From Gluconobacter aidae (GTDB lineage: Bacteria > Pseudomonadota > Alphaproteobacteria > Acetobacterales > Acetobacteraceae), in NCBI RefSeq assembly GCF_009547075.1, contig NZ_WIPH01000001.1, positions 62,001-126,000 of the forward strand: a stretch of 64,000 nt of DNA. Direction: 5' to 3'. This document shows positions 27,361-34,744 of this stretch, one piece after another. The notes beneath the pieces were generated by a model. The model saw only the letters and a program-made list of their open reading frames with translations, was not told where the DNA came from and ran no database searches. A program made the translations under genes and the position numbers. Within the stretch, counting starts at the first letter, position 1, and each line of letters opens with the position of its first letter.

Positions 27361-27690
27361 ATGAAACCTGTCCCGCATTTTCTGGTTGTGTCTGTCTGGG
27401 CTGTCAGCCTGTGCCTGACGGGAGGATCTCTTCTGACCCCTTCAGCCGCTCTGGCTCACGGAGTATTGAAATCTCCGGCCAGGACATCGCCGCATCACAC
27501 AGCCAGATCCCGTTCGGCGCAGGTGACAATCTGTTACCGGATGGCATCTGGCGTCATTGTGCTGGAACAGATGCCCAACAGCGCCCGGCATCTCGGGCGG
27601 GGAAGCGGGTTTGCCCCGATCGGGGAAGCCGTCTTCCGCTCCCGCCACCGGCTGCATGCCTGTCCGGGAGCACATGGACGCCGGGGATAG
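27361..27690 (+). CDS. Possible small secreted protein
   Basis: The first 33 residues from ATG 27361 look like a signal peptide: basic start, hydrophobic VVSVWAVSLCLTGGSLL, and SAALAHG for cleavage. The mature part of about 75 residues is Arg/His rich and matches no family I know. The reading frame continues open upstream through ihfB in another frame, and the mature part could be a frameshifted or decayed sequence. An alternative ATG at 27307 has AAGGA upstream. Treat as a tentative gene. Confidence 0.35.
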   Translation: MKPVPHFLVVSVWAVSLCLTGGSLLTPSAALAHGVLKSPARTSPHHTARSRSAQVTICYRMASGVIVLEQMPNSARHLGRGSGFAPIGEAVFRSRHRLHACPGAHGRRG

Positions 27691-27716
27691 AGGACGGTTC
27701 TTTTCCCGGCTTTGCC

Positions 27717-28616
27717 CTACTCGTGTCCCTTGAGGTTACTGATTTCTGAAAGAAGGAAATCCCGGAACACGGCGATCCGCTTGGACGTCCGCAGTTCTTC
27801 CGGATAGACGAAATAGGCCTCCACCAGTGGGACCTGCTGGTTCGGCAGTATCCTGACAAGTTCCGGATAGCCCGTAGCGGCATAAAGGGGCAGGGAGCCG
27901 ATCCCCGTTCCGGCCGCAATGGCATTTGCAACTGCGGAAATATTGTTGATCGCCAGTCGTCGGCTTCCCTGACGGGCAACGCCTTCCTGCCGTAGCAGGT
28001 CCAGCAGCCAGTTCACGTTGGGAAGCGGCAGATGCCAGCCCGCAAAGCTTATGATCTGGTGGCTGGCAAGGTCCTCCAGCGAATACGGAGTGCCGTTGCG
28101 CTCAAGATACTCGGCGCTGGCATAGATCGGCATGGGAAAGTTCGCGAGATGACGCTGGACCAGATCCGGCTGTGTCGGCGGATGGAGCCTGATCGCAACA
28201 TCGGCCTCCCGCATTCCCAGATCCAGATCCGCATCCTCAAGCAGGAGCGTGACTTCGATATCGGGATGCAGTTCCAAAAACCGGTTCAGACGCGGAGAAA
28301 GCCAGGACAGACCAAAGCCGGTCGTGGTGGTGATCTTGATCTTGCCGGCCGCCCGTTCCTTGCTTTCGCTCAGGAAAGCCTGGGTGAGGGCCAGTTTCGA
28401 GAAGACTTCCCGCACTGTACGGTTCAGGACATCACCCTGTTCCGTCAGGATCAGTCCACGCGCATGCCGATGGAACAGCGGCACGCGCAGGACATCTTCA
28501 AGCGCAGAAATCTGGCGCGATACTGCCGACTGACTCAGTCCCAGCCGGTCGCCGGCATGGGTGAAGGACCCAGCTTCCGCCACGGCATGAAAAATCCGCA
28601 GCTTGTCCCAGTCCAT
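27717..28616 (-). CDS. LysR-family transcriptional regulator, downstream of trxB
   Basis: 299 residues from the start MDWDKLRIFHAVAEAGSFT, with GGGGAG seven bases upstream; an earlier in-frame ATG adds 17 charged residues and is less likely. The N-terminal winged helix reads AGDRLGLSQSAVSRQISALE, followed by the effector domain with IKITTTTGFGLSWLSP. It lies 118 bases after trxB on the same strand and may be transcribed with it. Its effector and targets are unknown. Confidence 0.9.
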   Translation of the reverse strand: MDWDKLRIFHAVAEAGSFTHAGDRLGLSQSAVSRQISALEDVLRVPLFHRHARGLILTEQGDVLNRTVREVFSKLALTQAFLSESKERAAGKIKITTTTGFGLSWLSPRLNRFLELHPDIEVTLLLEDADLDLGMREADVAIRLHPPTQPDLVQRHLANFPMPIYASAEYLERNGTPYSLEDLASHQIISFAGWHLPLPNVNWLLDLLRQEGVARQGSRRLAINNISAVANAIAAGTGIGSLPLYAATGYPELVRILPNQQVPLVEAYFVYPEELRTSKRIAVFRDFLLSEISNLKGHE

Positions 28617-28734
28617 CTGGTTTTCTCCCCGTTCGCCGATGCGACGGTCTTCGTCCTTCTTGCCCATACGTCCCGGCGTTATCCGTCAAGATATGTCGTT
28701 GAATGGACGAAACTGTCTGAACCGCAGGCAAGGG

Positions 28735-29709
28735 TCAAGTTTTTGTCATGGCAGGTATGCCAGAAAGATATCGTTCCGCCTCCAGCGCCGCCATGCAGCC
28801 CGTTCCGGCTGCCGTCACGGCCTGCCGGAAAATCCGGTCCTGAATGTCACCGGCTGCGAACACGCCTTTGACAGATGTCTCGGTTCCGCTGCTTTCCGTC
28901 AGGATATATCCGTCGCTGTCACAGGCTACTTCATGCCGGAACGGCCCGGCATTGGGTGTATGACCAATGGCCACGAACACACCGTCCACATCCAGCTTTG
29001 AAAGAGCGCCCGTCTGCGTGTCCTTCAGGGCCACGCCGCAGACGACTTCCGGCTCACCCGAGCCCAGGATTTCCTCGACGGCCTGGTTCCAGTGAACTTC
29101 GATCTTCGGATTGGAGAACAGGCGCTCCTGCAGGATGCGCTCGGCCCGCAGGCTGTCGCGGCGATGGATCAGATGCACCTTGTCCGCGTGATGCGTCAGG
29201 TACAGCCCTTCCTCGACCGCCGTATTGCCGCCGCCGATCACGGCGACCGTCTTGCCGCGATAGAAGAAACCGTCACAGGTCGCACAGGCTGAAACGCCGC
29301 CGCGCTGAAGACGCTTCTCCGATTCGAGACCGAGCCATTTGGCCTGGGCCCCGGTGGCGATCACAACCGTGCGTGCCCGGAACTCGTCTCCCGAGTCTCC
29401 GACCAGCCGGAAATATCCGTCCGGCCCCGGCCCATTCTTCAGATCGGCCCGTACGATCAGGTCATAAACCAGCTGCGTCCCGACGTGCTCTGCCTGCGCG
29501 CGCATCTGCTCCATCAGCCAGGGACCCTGCACAGGAGTCGCAAAGCCGGGATAGTTTTCAACATCCGTCGTGATGGTGAGCTGACCGCCGGGCTGCATCC
29601 CGGTGACGAGAATCGGCTTGAGGCTCGCGCGGGCCGCGTAGATCGCAGCAGTGTAGCCAGCGGGGCCGGCGCCAACGACCAGCAGATCCGTATGATGGAT
29701 TTCAGGCAT
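28735..29709 (-). CDS. trxB: Thioredoxin reductase
   Basis: FAD- and NADPH-dependent enzyme that reduces thioredoxin in the cytoplasm. The 324 residues contain the FAD-binding VVGAGPAGYTAAIYAARA near the N-terminus, the redox-active CATC at residues 142-145 followed by DGFFY, the NADPH-binding GGGNTAVEEGLYL, and the C-terminal FAD motif GVFAAGDIQD. Divergent from an Lrp-type regulator gene 98 bases away, an arrangement I believe is common in related bacteria. Confidence 0.96.
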   Translation of the reverse strand: MPEIHHTDLLVVGAGPAGYTAAIYAARASLKPILVTGMQPGGQLTITTDVENYPGFATPVQGPWLMEQMRAQAEHVGTQLVYDLIVRADLKNGPGPDGYFRLVGDSGDEFRARTVVIATGAQAKWLGLESEKRLQRGGVSACATCDGFFYRGKTVAVIGGGNTAVEEGLYLTHHADKVHLIHRRDSLRAERILQERLFSNPKIEVHWNQAVEEILGSGEPEVVCGVALKDTQTGALSKLDVDGVFVAIGHTPNAGPFRHEVACDSDGYILTESSGTETSVKGVFAAGDIQDRIFRQAVTAAGTGCMAALEAERYLSGIPAMTKT

Positions 29710-29807
29710 GATGGGTCCTCAATGGGTATCTGGTCCCCCATATAAAGACTTCCGACGCATCTGCCATCTTTGCGGATCATGTCACCTGCCATATACGTCA
29801 GAGTGAA

Positions 29808-30290
29808 ATGAACGTACCTCCGCACTCCGCACCGATTGAACTGGACGCCATCGACCGGCAGATCATTGCCGAACTCCAGGCCGATGGACGCATGACCAAC
29901 GTGGAACTTGCCCGTCGGACCGGCATTTCCGCGCCGCCTTGCCTGCGACGTGTCCGGCGGCTCGAAGAACTGGGGATCATCAAGGGCTATCACGCGGAAG
30001 TGGATGCGGCCCTGCTTGGCTGGTCCTTGAATTTCTACGCCCTGATCGGCCTCGAGAGCCAGAAAGGCAGCGTGCTGGAAGCCTTTGAGGCGCAGGTCGG
30101 CGCCTGGCCCGAAACGCGGGAATGTCACATGATCCGTGGCGGCGGCGATTTCCTCGTGCGCCTTGTCGCCCGCGACGCCGCTCACCAGAACGCCCTGACG
30201 CGCCTGCTGACCGACAGCCCGCATGTCGTCCGCGTCCAGACCCTCCAGACCATCCATACAAGCCGTGATCTCGCCGGCGTGCCGATCTGA
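29808..30290 (+). CDS. Lrp/AsnC-family transcriptional regulator
   Basis: 160-residue regulator with an N-terminal helix-turn-helix (LDAIDRQIIAELQADGRMTN, then VELARRTGISAPPCLRRVRR) and a C-terminal RAM/AsnC effector domain from about residue 75. Such proteins respond to amino acids. It is divergent from trxB and is followed 11 bases later by a glycosyltransferase gene in the same direction, so it may head that operon. Confidence 0.92.
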   Translation: MNVPPHSAPIELDAIDRQIIAELQADGRMTNVELARRTGISAPPCLRRVRRLEELGIIKGYHAEVDAALLGWSLNFYALIGLESQKGSVLEAFEAQVGAWPETRECHMIRGGGDFLVRLVARDAAHQNALTRLLTDSPHVVRVQTLQTIHTSRDLAGVPI

Positions 30291-30301
30291 CGGCTGACCC
30301 C

Positions 30302-31408
30302 ATGACCGCCTCGCGGCTGCTGCCTCTTCCGGCCGAACTGAGCGTCATCGTCCCGTGTTACAACGAGGTCGCCAATGTGGCGCCCATGGTCGCCGCACTG
30401 GACAGCGCCCTCGAAGGCCGGAAATGGGAAGTCATCTTCGTCGATGACAGTTCTTTGGACGGCACGGCGGCCGAGGTCTCCCGCATTGCACGTCTGGACC
30501 CGCGGGTCCGGGTGCTGTGCCGAGTGGGGCGTCGTGGCCTGTCATCCGCCGTAATCGAGGGAATTCTCTCATCAAGTGCCCCCTGGGTCGCGGTCATGGA
30601 CGGTGATCTGCAGCACGATGAATCCGTCCTGCGCACCATGCTGGCCGAACTCCAGTCCGGCGCGGATATCGTCGTGGCGAGTCGGCATGTCGAAGGCGGA
30701 GACAGCGCCGGACTGGCAGGCCACTGGCGGCACATGCTCTCGGATGCGGGCATCCGGGCCGCGCAGGCCATCATGCCGCACCCGCTCAGTGATCCGATGA
30801 GCGGCTTTTTTGCCATGCGCCGCGATCTCTTTCACACATTGCTGCCCCGACTGTCCGGAACCGGCTTCAAGATCCTGCTCGATCTGGTGATGTCGGCACC
30901 CCGGACCGTGCGCATCATCGAGGTGCCCTTCGTCTTCCGTCCGCGACTGGCCGGCGAGAGCAAGCTCGATCTCGTGGTCCTGATCCAGTTTGCGACCATG
31001 CTGCTCGACAAGCTGACCCGCGGCTGGCTGCCCACGCGTTTCATGGCCTTTGCGGTGGTCGGGCTGATTGGCGTGGCCGTCAATGTGGCCGTCCTGAATC
31101 TGGCAGGCGCCTGCGGTCTGGGTTTTTCCTGGGCCCAACTGGCCGGAACCGCCGTCGCCATCCTGACGAACTTCATGCTCAACAACCGCTTCACCTATCA
31201 TGACCGTCGTCTGAAAGGGGTGAAGCTTTGGCGGGGGCTGGTCATTTTCATTGCCGTCTGCTCGCTGGGTGCGATCGCCAATATCGGTATTGCCCGCATG
31301 ATGCTGAACAGCGCCGGCCATGGCCACTGGGACCGTTCCTCCGCTGCCGGAGCCGTCGTCGGTGTTGTCTGGAACTACGCGGTCTCCTCCACGCTCGTCT
31401 GGCGCTGA
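30302..31408 (+). CDS. GT2 glycosyltransferase fused to a GtrA-like membrane domain
   Basis: Residues about 12-235 are a family-2 glycosyltransferase like dolichol-phosphate mannosyltransferase: SVIVPCYNEVANV, FVDDSSLDGTA and MDGDLQHDE (the DxD-type site). Residues about 240-365 hold four hydrophobic helices of the GtrA type, starting FMAFAVVGLIGVAVNVAVLN. Proteins of this design make polyprenyl-phosphate sugars at the inner membrane and help move them across. The next gene, a GT39-type transferase that uses such donors, starts 5 bases later, supporting a role in lipid A, LPS or protein glycosylation. Confidence 0.88.
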   Translation: MTASRLLPLPAELSVIVPCYNEVANVAPMVAALDSALEGRKWEVIFVDDSSLDGTAAEVSRIARLDPRVRVLCRVGRRGLSSAVIEGILSSSAPWVAVMDGDLQHDESVLRTMLAELQSGADIVVASRHVEGGDSAGLAGHWRHMLSDAGIRAAQAIMPHPLSDPMSGFFAMRRDLFHTLLPRLSGTGFKILLDLVMSAPRTVRIIEVPFVFRPRLAGESKLDLVVLIQFATMLLDKLTRGWLPTRFMAFAVVGLIGVAVNVAVLNLAGACGLGFSWAQLAGTAVAILTNFMLNNRFTYHDRRLKGVKLWRGLVIFIAVCSLGAIANIGIARMMLNSAGHGHWDRSSAAGAVVGVVWNYAVSSTLVWR

Positions 31409-31412
31409 TATC

Positions 31413-32813
31413 TTGAGTGATACGCCGCGCAAAATCCGGCTGTTCTGGGCACTTCTTGCCGTCCTGACCGTCATCCGGCTGCATCTGGCGGCCAATGTCC
31501 CGCTGACGCCCGACGAGGCCTATTACTGGGTCTGGTCCCGCAATCTTCAGCCGGGCTATCTGGATCATCCCTTCATGGTTGCCCTCTGGATCCGTGTCGG
31601 GACATGGATCGTGGGAGAGACGCCGCTGGGTGTCCGTCTGCTGGGGCCACTCTCCGTTCTGCCCGGGAGCTGGGCGCTTTATCACGCGGCCCGTCGTCTG
31701 CTGCCGTCCTGCTCATGGCCGACCTCCGGCCTTAAGGCTGCGCTGCTGCTCAATGCCACGCTCATGCTGGGTCTGGGCGCCGCCACCATGACGCCAGACA
31801 CCCCCCTGCTGTTCTTCATCACGCTGTTTCTCTACACGCTCAGCCGTGCTGTCGATCCGGGGCTGAAACCGCGCGCCGCTCTTCCGTGGTGGATCGGTTC
31901 GGCTGTTCTTCTGGGGCTGGCTTTCGATTCAAAATACACCGCCGTCCTGATCGGTGCCGGACTGGGTAGCGCTGTCCTCACGACAGGACGCCTGCGTCGT
32001 CAGCCTGGTCCCTGGCTGGCCATTCCGGCCCTGTTCGTGGCGATGTCGCCCGTCATCCTGTGGAATGCGCATCACCACTGGGCCAGCTTCCTCAGACAGG
32101 GAGGCAGGGCAGGAGACTGGCATCCGGCCCGCGCCGTCCAGTTCATGGGCGAGCTGATCGGAGGGCAGATCGGCCTCGCCACGCCGCTCATTTTCGTTCT
32201 GTTCGCGGTCGGGTTCTGGGTCTGTCTCAAACGCAACCGCCTTCTGGCCTGGCTGGCTCTTGTGCCGATGGCCGTGTTTGTCACGCATGCCTTCGGGGAC
32301 CGGGTCCAGCCAAACTGGCCGGCCGTGATCTATCCGGTCTTTGCCCTGGCTGCTCTTGAAACAGGCTGGCGCATCCGCTGGCCCGTCATCAGCGGGCTGG
32401 CCCTGACGCTCATTGTCTGCATTCAGGCCGTTTTTTCGCCGCTGCGCCTTGTTCCGCATCGGGATCCGGTGCTGCGCCTGACCGGCGGCTGGGAAACATT
32501 TTCCCGACAGCTCGCCCTGAAGGCCAAAGCCCAAGGCGCAACCGCGCTCGCCGCCGAGGATTACGCTCTCGCCTCAAGACTGGCATTCACGCAGAATATC
32601 CTGCCCGTAATCGGGACGGATCCACGCTGGCACCTTTTCCGCCTGCGCGCAGCAGTGAGCGCAAAAGCCGTCATGGTCGAGGAGCAGCGGCACGGCGCGG
32701 TTCCCGCAAAATCCGTGACACTGTGTCGGGAAGTCCGTGCTCAATCCATCCGCTGCTATACCGTAAGCCCGCCAGGTTTCACGACCGGTGTGCAGCTTCC
32801 CGAGCGTTCTTAA
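31413..32813 (+). CDS. GT39/ArnT-like membrane glycosyltransferase
   Basis: 466-residue polytopic membrane protein. The N-terminal loop VPLTPDEAYYWVWSRNLQPG, with its acidic pair, is the catalytic signature of the GT39/ArnT (PMT-2) superfamily, and the following LDHPFMVALWIRVG also fits. The start is set at TTG, which follows the upstream stop by four bases; the in-frame ATG further up lies inside the GT2 gene. The likely donor is the polyprenyl-phosphate sugar made by the preceding gene. The acceptor, lipid A or another surface glycan, cannot be told. Confidence 0.85.
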   Translation: MSDTPRKIRLFWALLAVLTVIRLHLAANVPLTPDEAYYWVWSRNLQPGYLDHPFMVALWIRVGTWIVGETPLGVRLLGPLSVLPGSWALYHAARRLLPSCSWPTSGLKAALLLNATLMLGLGAATMTPDTPLLFFITLFLYTLSRAVDPGLKPRAALPWWIGSAVLLGLAFDSKYTAVLIGAGLGSAVLTTGRLRRQPGPWLAIPALFVAMSPVILWNAHHHWASFLRQGGRAGDWHPARAVQFMGELIGGQIGLATPLIFVLFAVGFWVCLKRNRLLAWLALVPMAVFVTHAFGDRVQPNWPAVIYPVFALAALETGWRIRWPVISGLALTLIVCIQAVFSPLRLVPHRDPVLRLTGGWETFSRQLALKAKAQGATALAAEDYALASRLAFTQNILPVIGTDPRWHLFRLRAAVSAKAVMVEEQRHGAVPAKSVTLCREVRAQSIRCYTVSPPGFTTGVQLPERS

Positions 32814-32863
32814 ACCTCTCCTTAAGACCTTGCCCGCCATACTGGAGACACTCAGGAGGCGGG

Positions 32864-33799
32864 ATGTCCAACCAGAACGGCAAAGAAGCTCGAAAGATCA
32901 TCATCAAGCGTTTTGATGTGGTTGAAGGCGGTCATCACGGCGGGGCATGGAAAATTGCCTATGCCGATTTCGTAACGGCCATGATGGCATTCTTTCTGGT
33001 CATGTGGCTCATCAATGCCACGACGGAAGAGCAGCGCAAGGGTATCGCCAATTTCTTCAATCCGATGGCGGTCTGGAAGGATATGCCGCCACCGGTGGAG
33101 AATGTCCTGCCCGCGGCCCCGGAGCCGGTGTCTGCGGAGATGAAGCCGGTTGCCGTTAAGCCGGGAAAAGACCAGTACGGCAAGCCGCCCCAGGGAACAG
33201 CAGGCTCCCAGCAGGGGAAGAAGCAAACCCCGCCGGGCATGCATACGGCGCAGATCGTCGTTCTGCATGACAGCCAGATCCAGCCCGGCGAGCCCCCCGT
33301 TACGCCTTCCGCCCCAAAGGCCGAGCAGGAGGCCAGGGCTGCCGCGGCCCAGAAGATCCAGGCACTTATCAGCAATACGCCCGAACTGGCGGATGTCCGT
33401 TCCCAGGTTTCGGTCACGGTCGGTGATGACGGGCTGCATGTCCAGATCGCGGATTCCGATCATCAGCCGATGTTTGCCATGGGGCAGTCCTCGCCCAATC
33501 CTCATGCCGTCCAGCTGATCAAGGCGATTGTGCCGTATCTTGAGAAGCTTCACGGCAAGCTCTCCATCGCCGGATACACCGATGCCGCACCCTATCGCCC
33601 CGGGCAGATGAGCAACTGGAGCCTGTCGAGCGCGCGTGCGGTGGCCGTGCGGGATCTCGTTGTCCAGAGCGGCTTTCCGGACCGGCGGCTGAAATCGGTC
33701 AGCGGATATGCCGATCGCAATCTTTTTGATCCCACCCAGCCTCTCAATCCCCGGAACCGTCGCATCGTCCTGGTGCTGTCGCCCGATATTTCTCAATAA
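32864..33799 (+). CDS. motB: Flagellar motor stator protein MotB
   Basis: Stator subunit that anchors to peptidoglycan and helps carry protons. The start MSNQNGKEARKI, 5 bases after GGAGG, gives 311 residues. One transmembrane helix at about 32-50 contains the essential aspartate, D35, in KIAYADFVTAMMAFFLVMWL. A Pro/Gln-rich linker (about 75-160) leads to an OmpA-like peptidoglycan-binding domain with GYTDAAPYRPGQMSNWSLSS and ARAVAVRDLV. It precedes motA by 26 bases, the reverse of the usual order, and no other flagellar gene is near. Confidence 0.93.
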   Translation: MSNQNGKEARKIIIKRFDVVEGGHHGGAWKIAYADFVTAMMAFFLVMWLINATTEEQRKGIANFFNPMAVWKDMPPPVENVLPAAPEPVSAEMKPVAVKPGKDQYGKPPQGTAGSQQGKKQTPPGMHTAQIVVLHDSQIQPGEPPVTPSAPKAEQEARAAAAQKIQALISNTPELADVRSQVSVTVGDDGLHVQIADSDHQPMFAMGQSSPNPHAVQLIKAIVPYLEKLHGKLSIAGYTDAAPYRPGQMSNWSLSSARAVAVRDLVVQSGFPDRRLKSVSGYADRNLFDPTQPLNPRNRRIVLVLSPDISQ

Positions 33800-33825
33800 A
33801 TTCAAGTCAGTCAGGAAATTTTCGG

Positions 33826-34692
33826 ATGTTCATCATTATCGGTCTGGTCGTTGTTCTGGGCTGTGTTTTCGGATCATTTGTCGCGTCCGGCGGTGCTATC
33901 GGCCCGCTCGTCTCGTCAATGCCGTTCGAGCTTCTGACCATTCTGGGAGCCGCGGTTGGAACCTTCCTGATGGCCAACTCCCTTGGCGCCGTCAAACATC
34001 TTCCCGCCGGGGTCAAGAAGGCCATGAAAGGCTCCCAGTACGGCCGGGCGGATTACGTCGATCTTCTGAGCCTGCTGTTCCACATCGCGAAGCTGGCATC
34101 TTCCAAAGGGTTCATGGCGCTGGAATCCCATATCGAGGATCCGCAGGGCAGTACGGTTTTCGGTGCCTTTCCGAAAATCCGGGACAATCCCCATGTCTGT
34201 TCGTTCATCTGCGACTATCTGCGCATGGCGGGCATGAATGCCACTGATCCGTACCAGATGGATGAAGTGATGGGGAACGAACTCAAGAAGAACATGCGCG
34301 AGGAAATGCATCTTCCCCATGCGCTTCAGTCCGTTTCCGATGCGCTACCTGCTCTGGGCATTGTCGCGGCAGTTCTGGGCGTCATCAAGACCATGGCGTC
34401 CATCAGCAAGCCGCCGATCGTGCTTGGTGAAATGATTGCGGGTGCGCTGGTGGGAACATTCCTGGGTATTCTTCTGGCCTATGGAATTGTGGCTCCGATC
34501 GCGAGCCGGCTGGGGGGCGTGGTTGAGGAAGAGTCGTCCTATCTCGATCTCGTTCGCTCCGTCATCGTTGCACATCTTCAGGGCAATGCGCCGCAGGTCA
34601 GCGTTGAGATCGGGCGCAAAAGCATCCCTTCAGACCTGATGCCGAGCTTTCAGGAAGTCGAGGAAGCCGTCAGCGCAGCGGCTGTGGCCTGA
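33826..34692 (+). CDS. motA: Flagellar motor stator protein MotA
   Basis: Four-helix inner-membrane stator subunit that couples ion flow to flagellar rotation. The 288 residues show two N-terminal helices (about 1-22 and 34-50), the large cytoplasmic loop with the family's charged residues (RADYVDLLSLLFHIAKLASS), and two C-terminal helices starting ALPALGIVAAVLGVIKTMAS and GALVGTFLGILLAYGIVAPI. The length is that of the long MotA type. It follows motB and is probably co-transcribed with it. Confidence 0.94.
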   Translation: MFIIIGLVVVLGCVFGSFVASGGAIGPLVSSMPFELLTILGAAVGTFLMANSLGAVKHLPAGVKKAMKGSQYGRADYVDLLSLLFHIAKLASSKGFMALESHIEDPQGSTVFGAFPKIRDNPHVCSFICDYLRMAGMNATDPYQMDEVMGNELKKNMREEMHLPHALQSVSDALPALGIVAAVLGVIKTMASISKPPIVLGEMIAGALVGTFLGILLAYGIVAPIASRLGGVVEEESSYLDLVRSVIVAHLQGNAPQVSVEIGRKSIPSDLMPSFQEVEEAVSAAAVA

Positions 34693-34704
34693 TCGGCCGG
34701 ATGT

Positions 34705-34737
34705 CTTTACGATGTCGATATTGTCGGTATCGTAAAG
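34705..34737 (+). terminator. Hairpin between motA and the S9 peptidase gene
   Basis: CTTTACGAT (34705-34713) and ATCGTAAAG (34729-34737) form a nine-base perfect stem. No T-run follows, and the 3' arm holds the AAAGG that would be the ribosome binding site of the gene starting at 34745. It may act as a weak terminator or as a translation-controlling hairpin. Confidence 0.4.
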
Positions 34738-34744
34738 GCTTTCC

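Noticed and set aside
32808-32827. Short inverted repeat TCTTAA-N8-TTAAGA before motB
   Set aside because: Too short and AT rich to support a terminator or operator call, and no flagellar sigma-28 promoter could be matched next to it.
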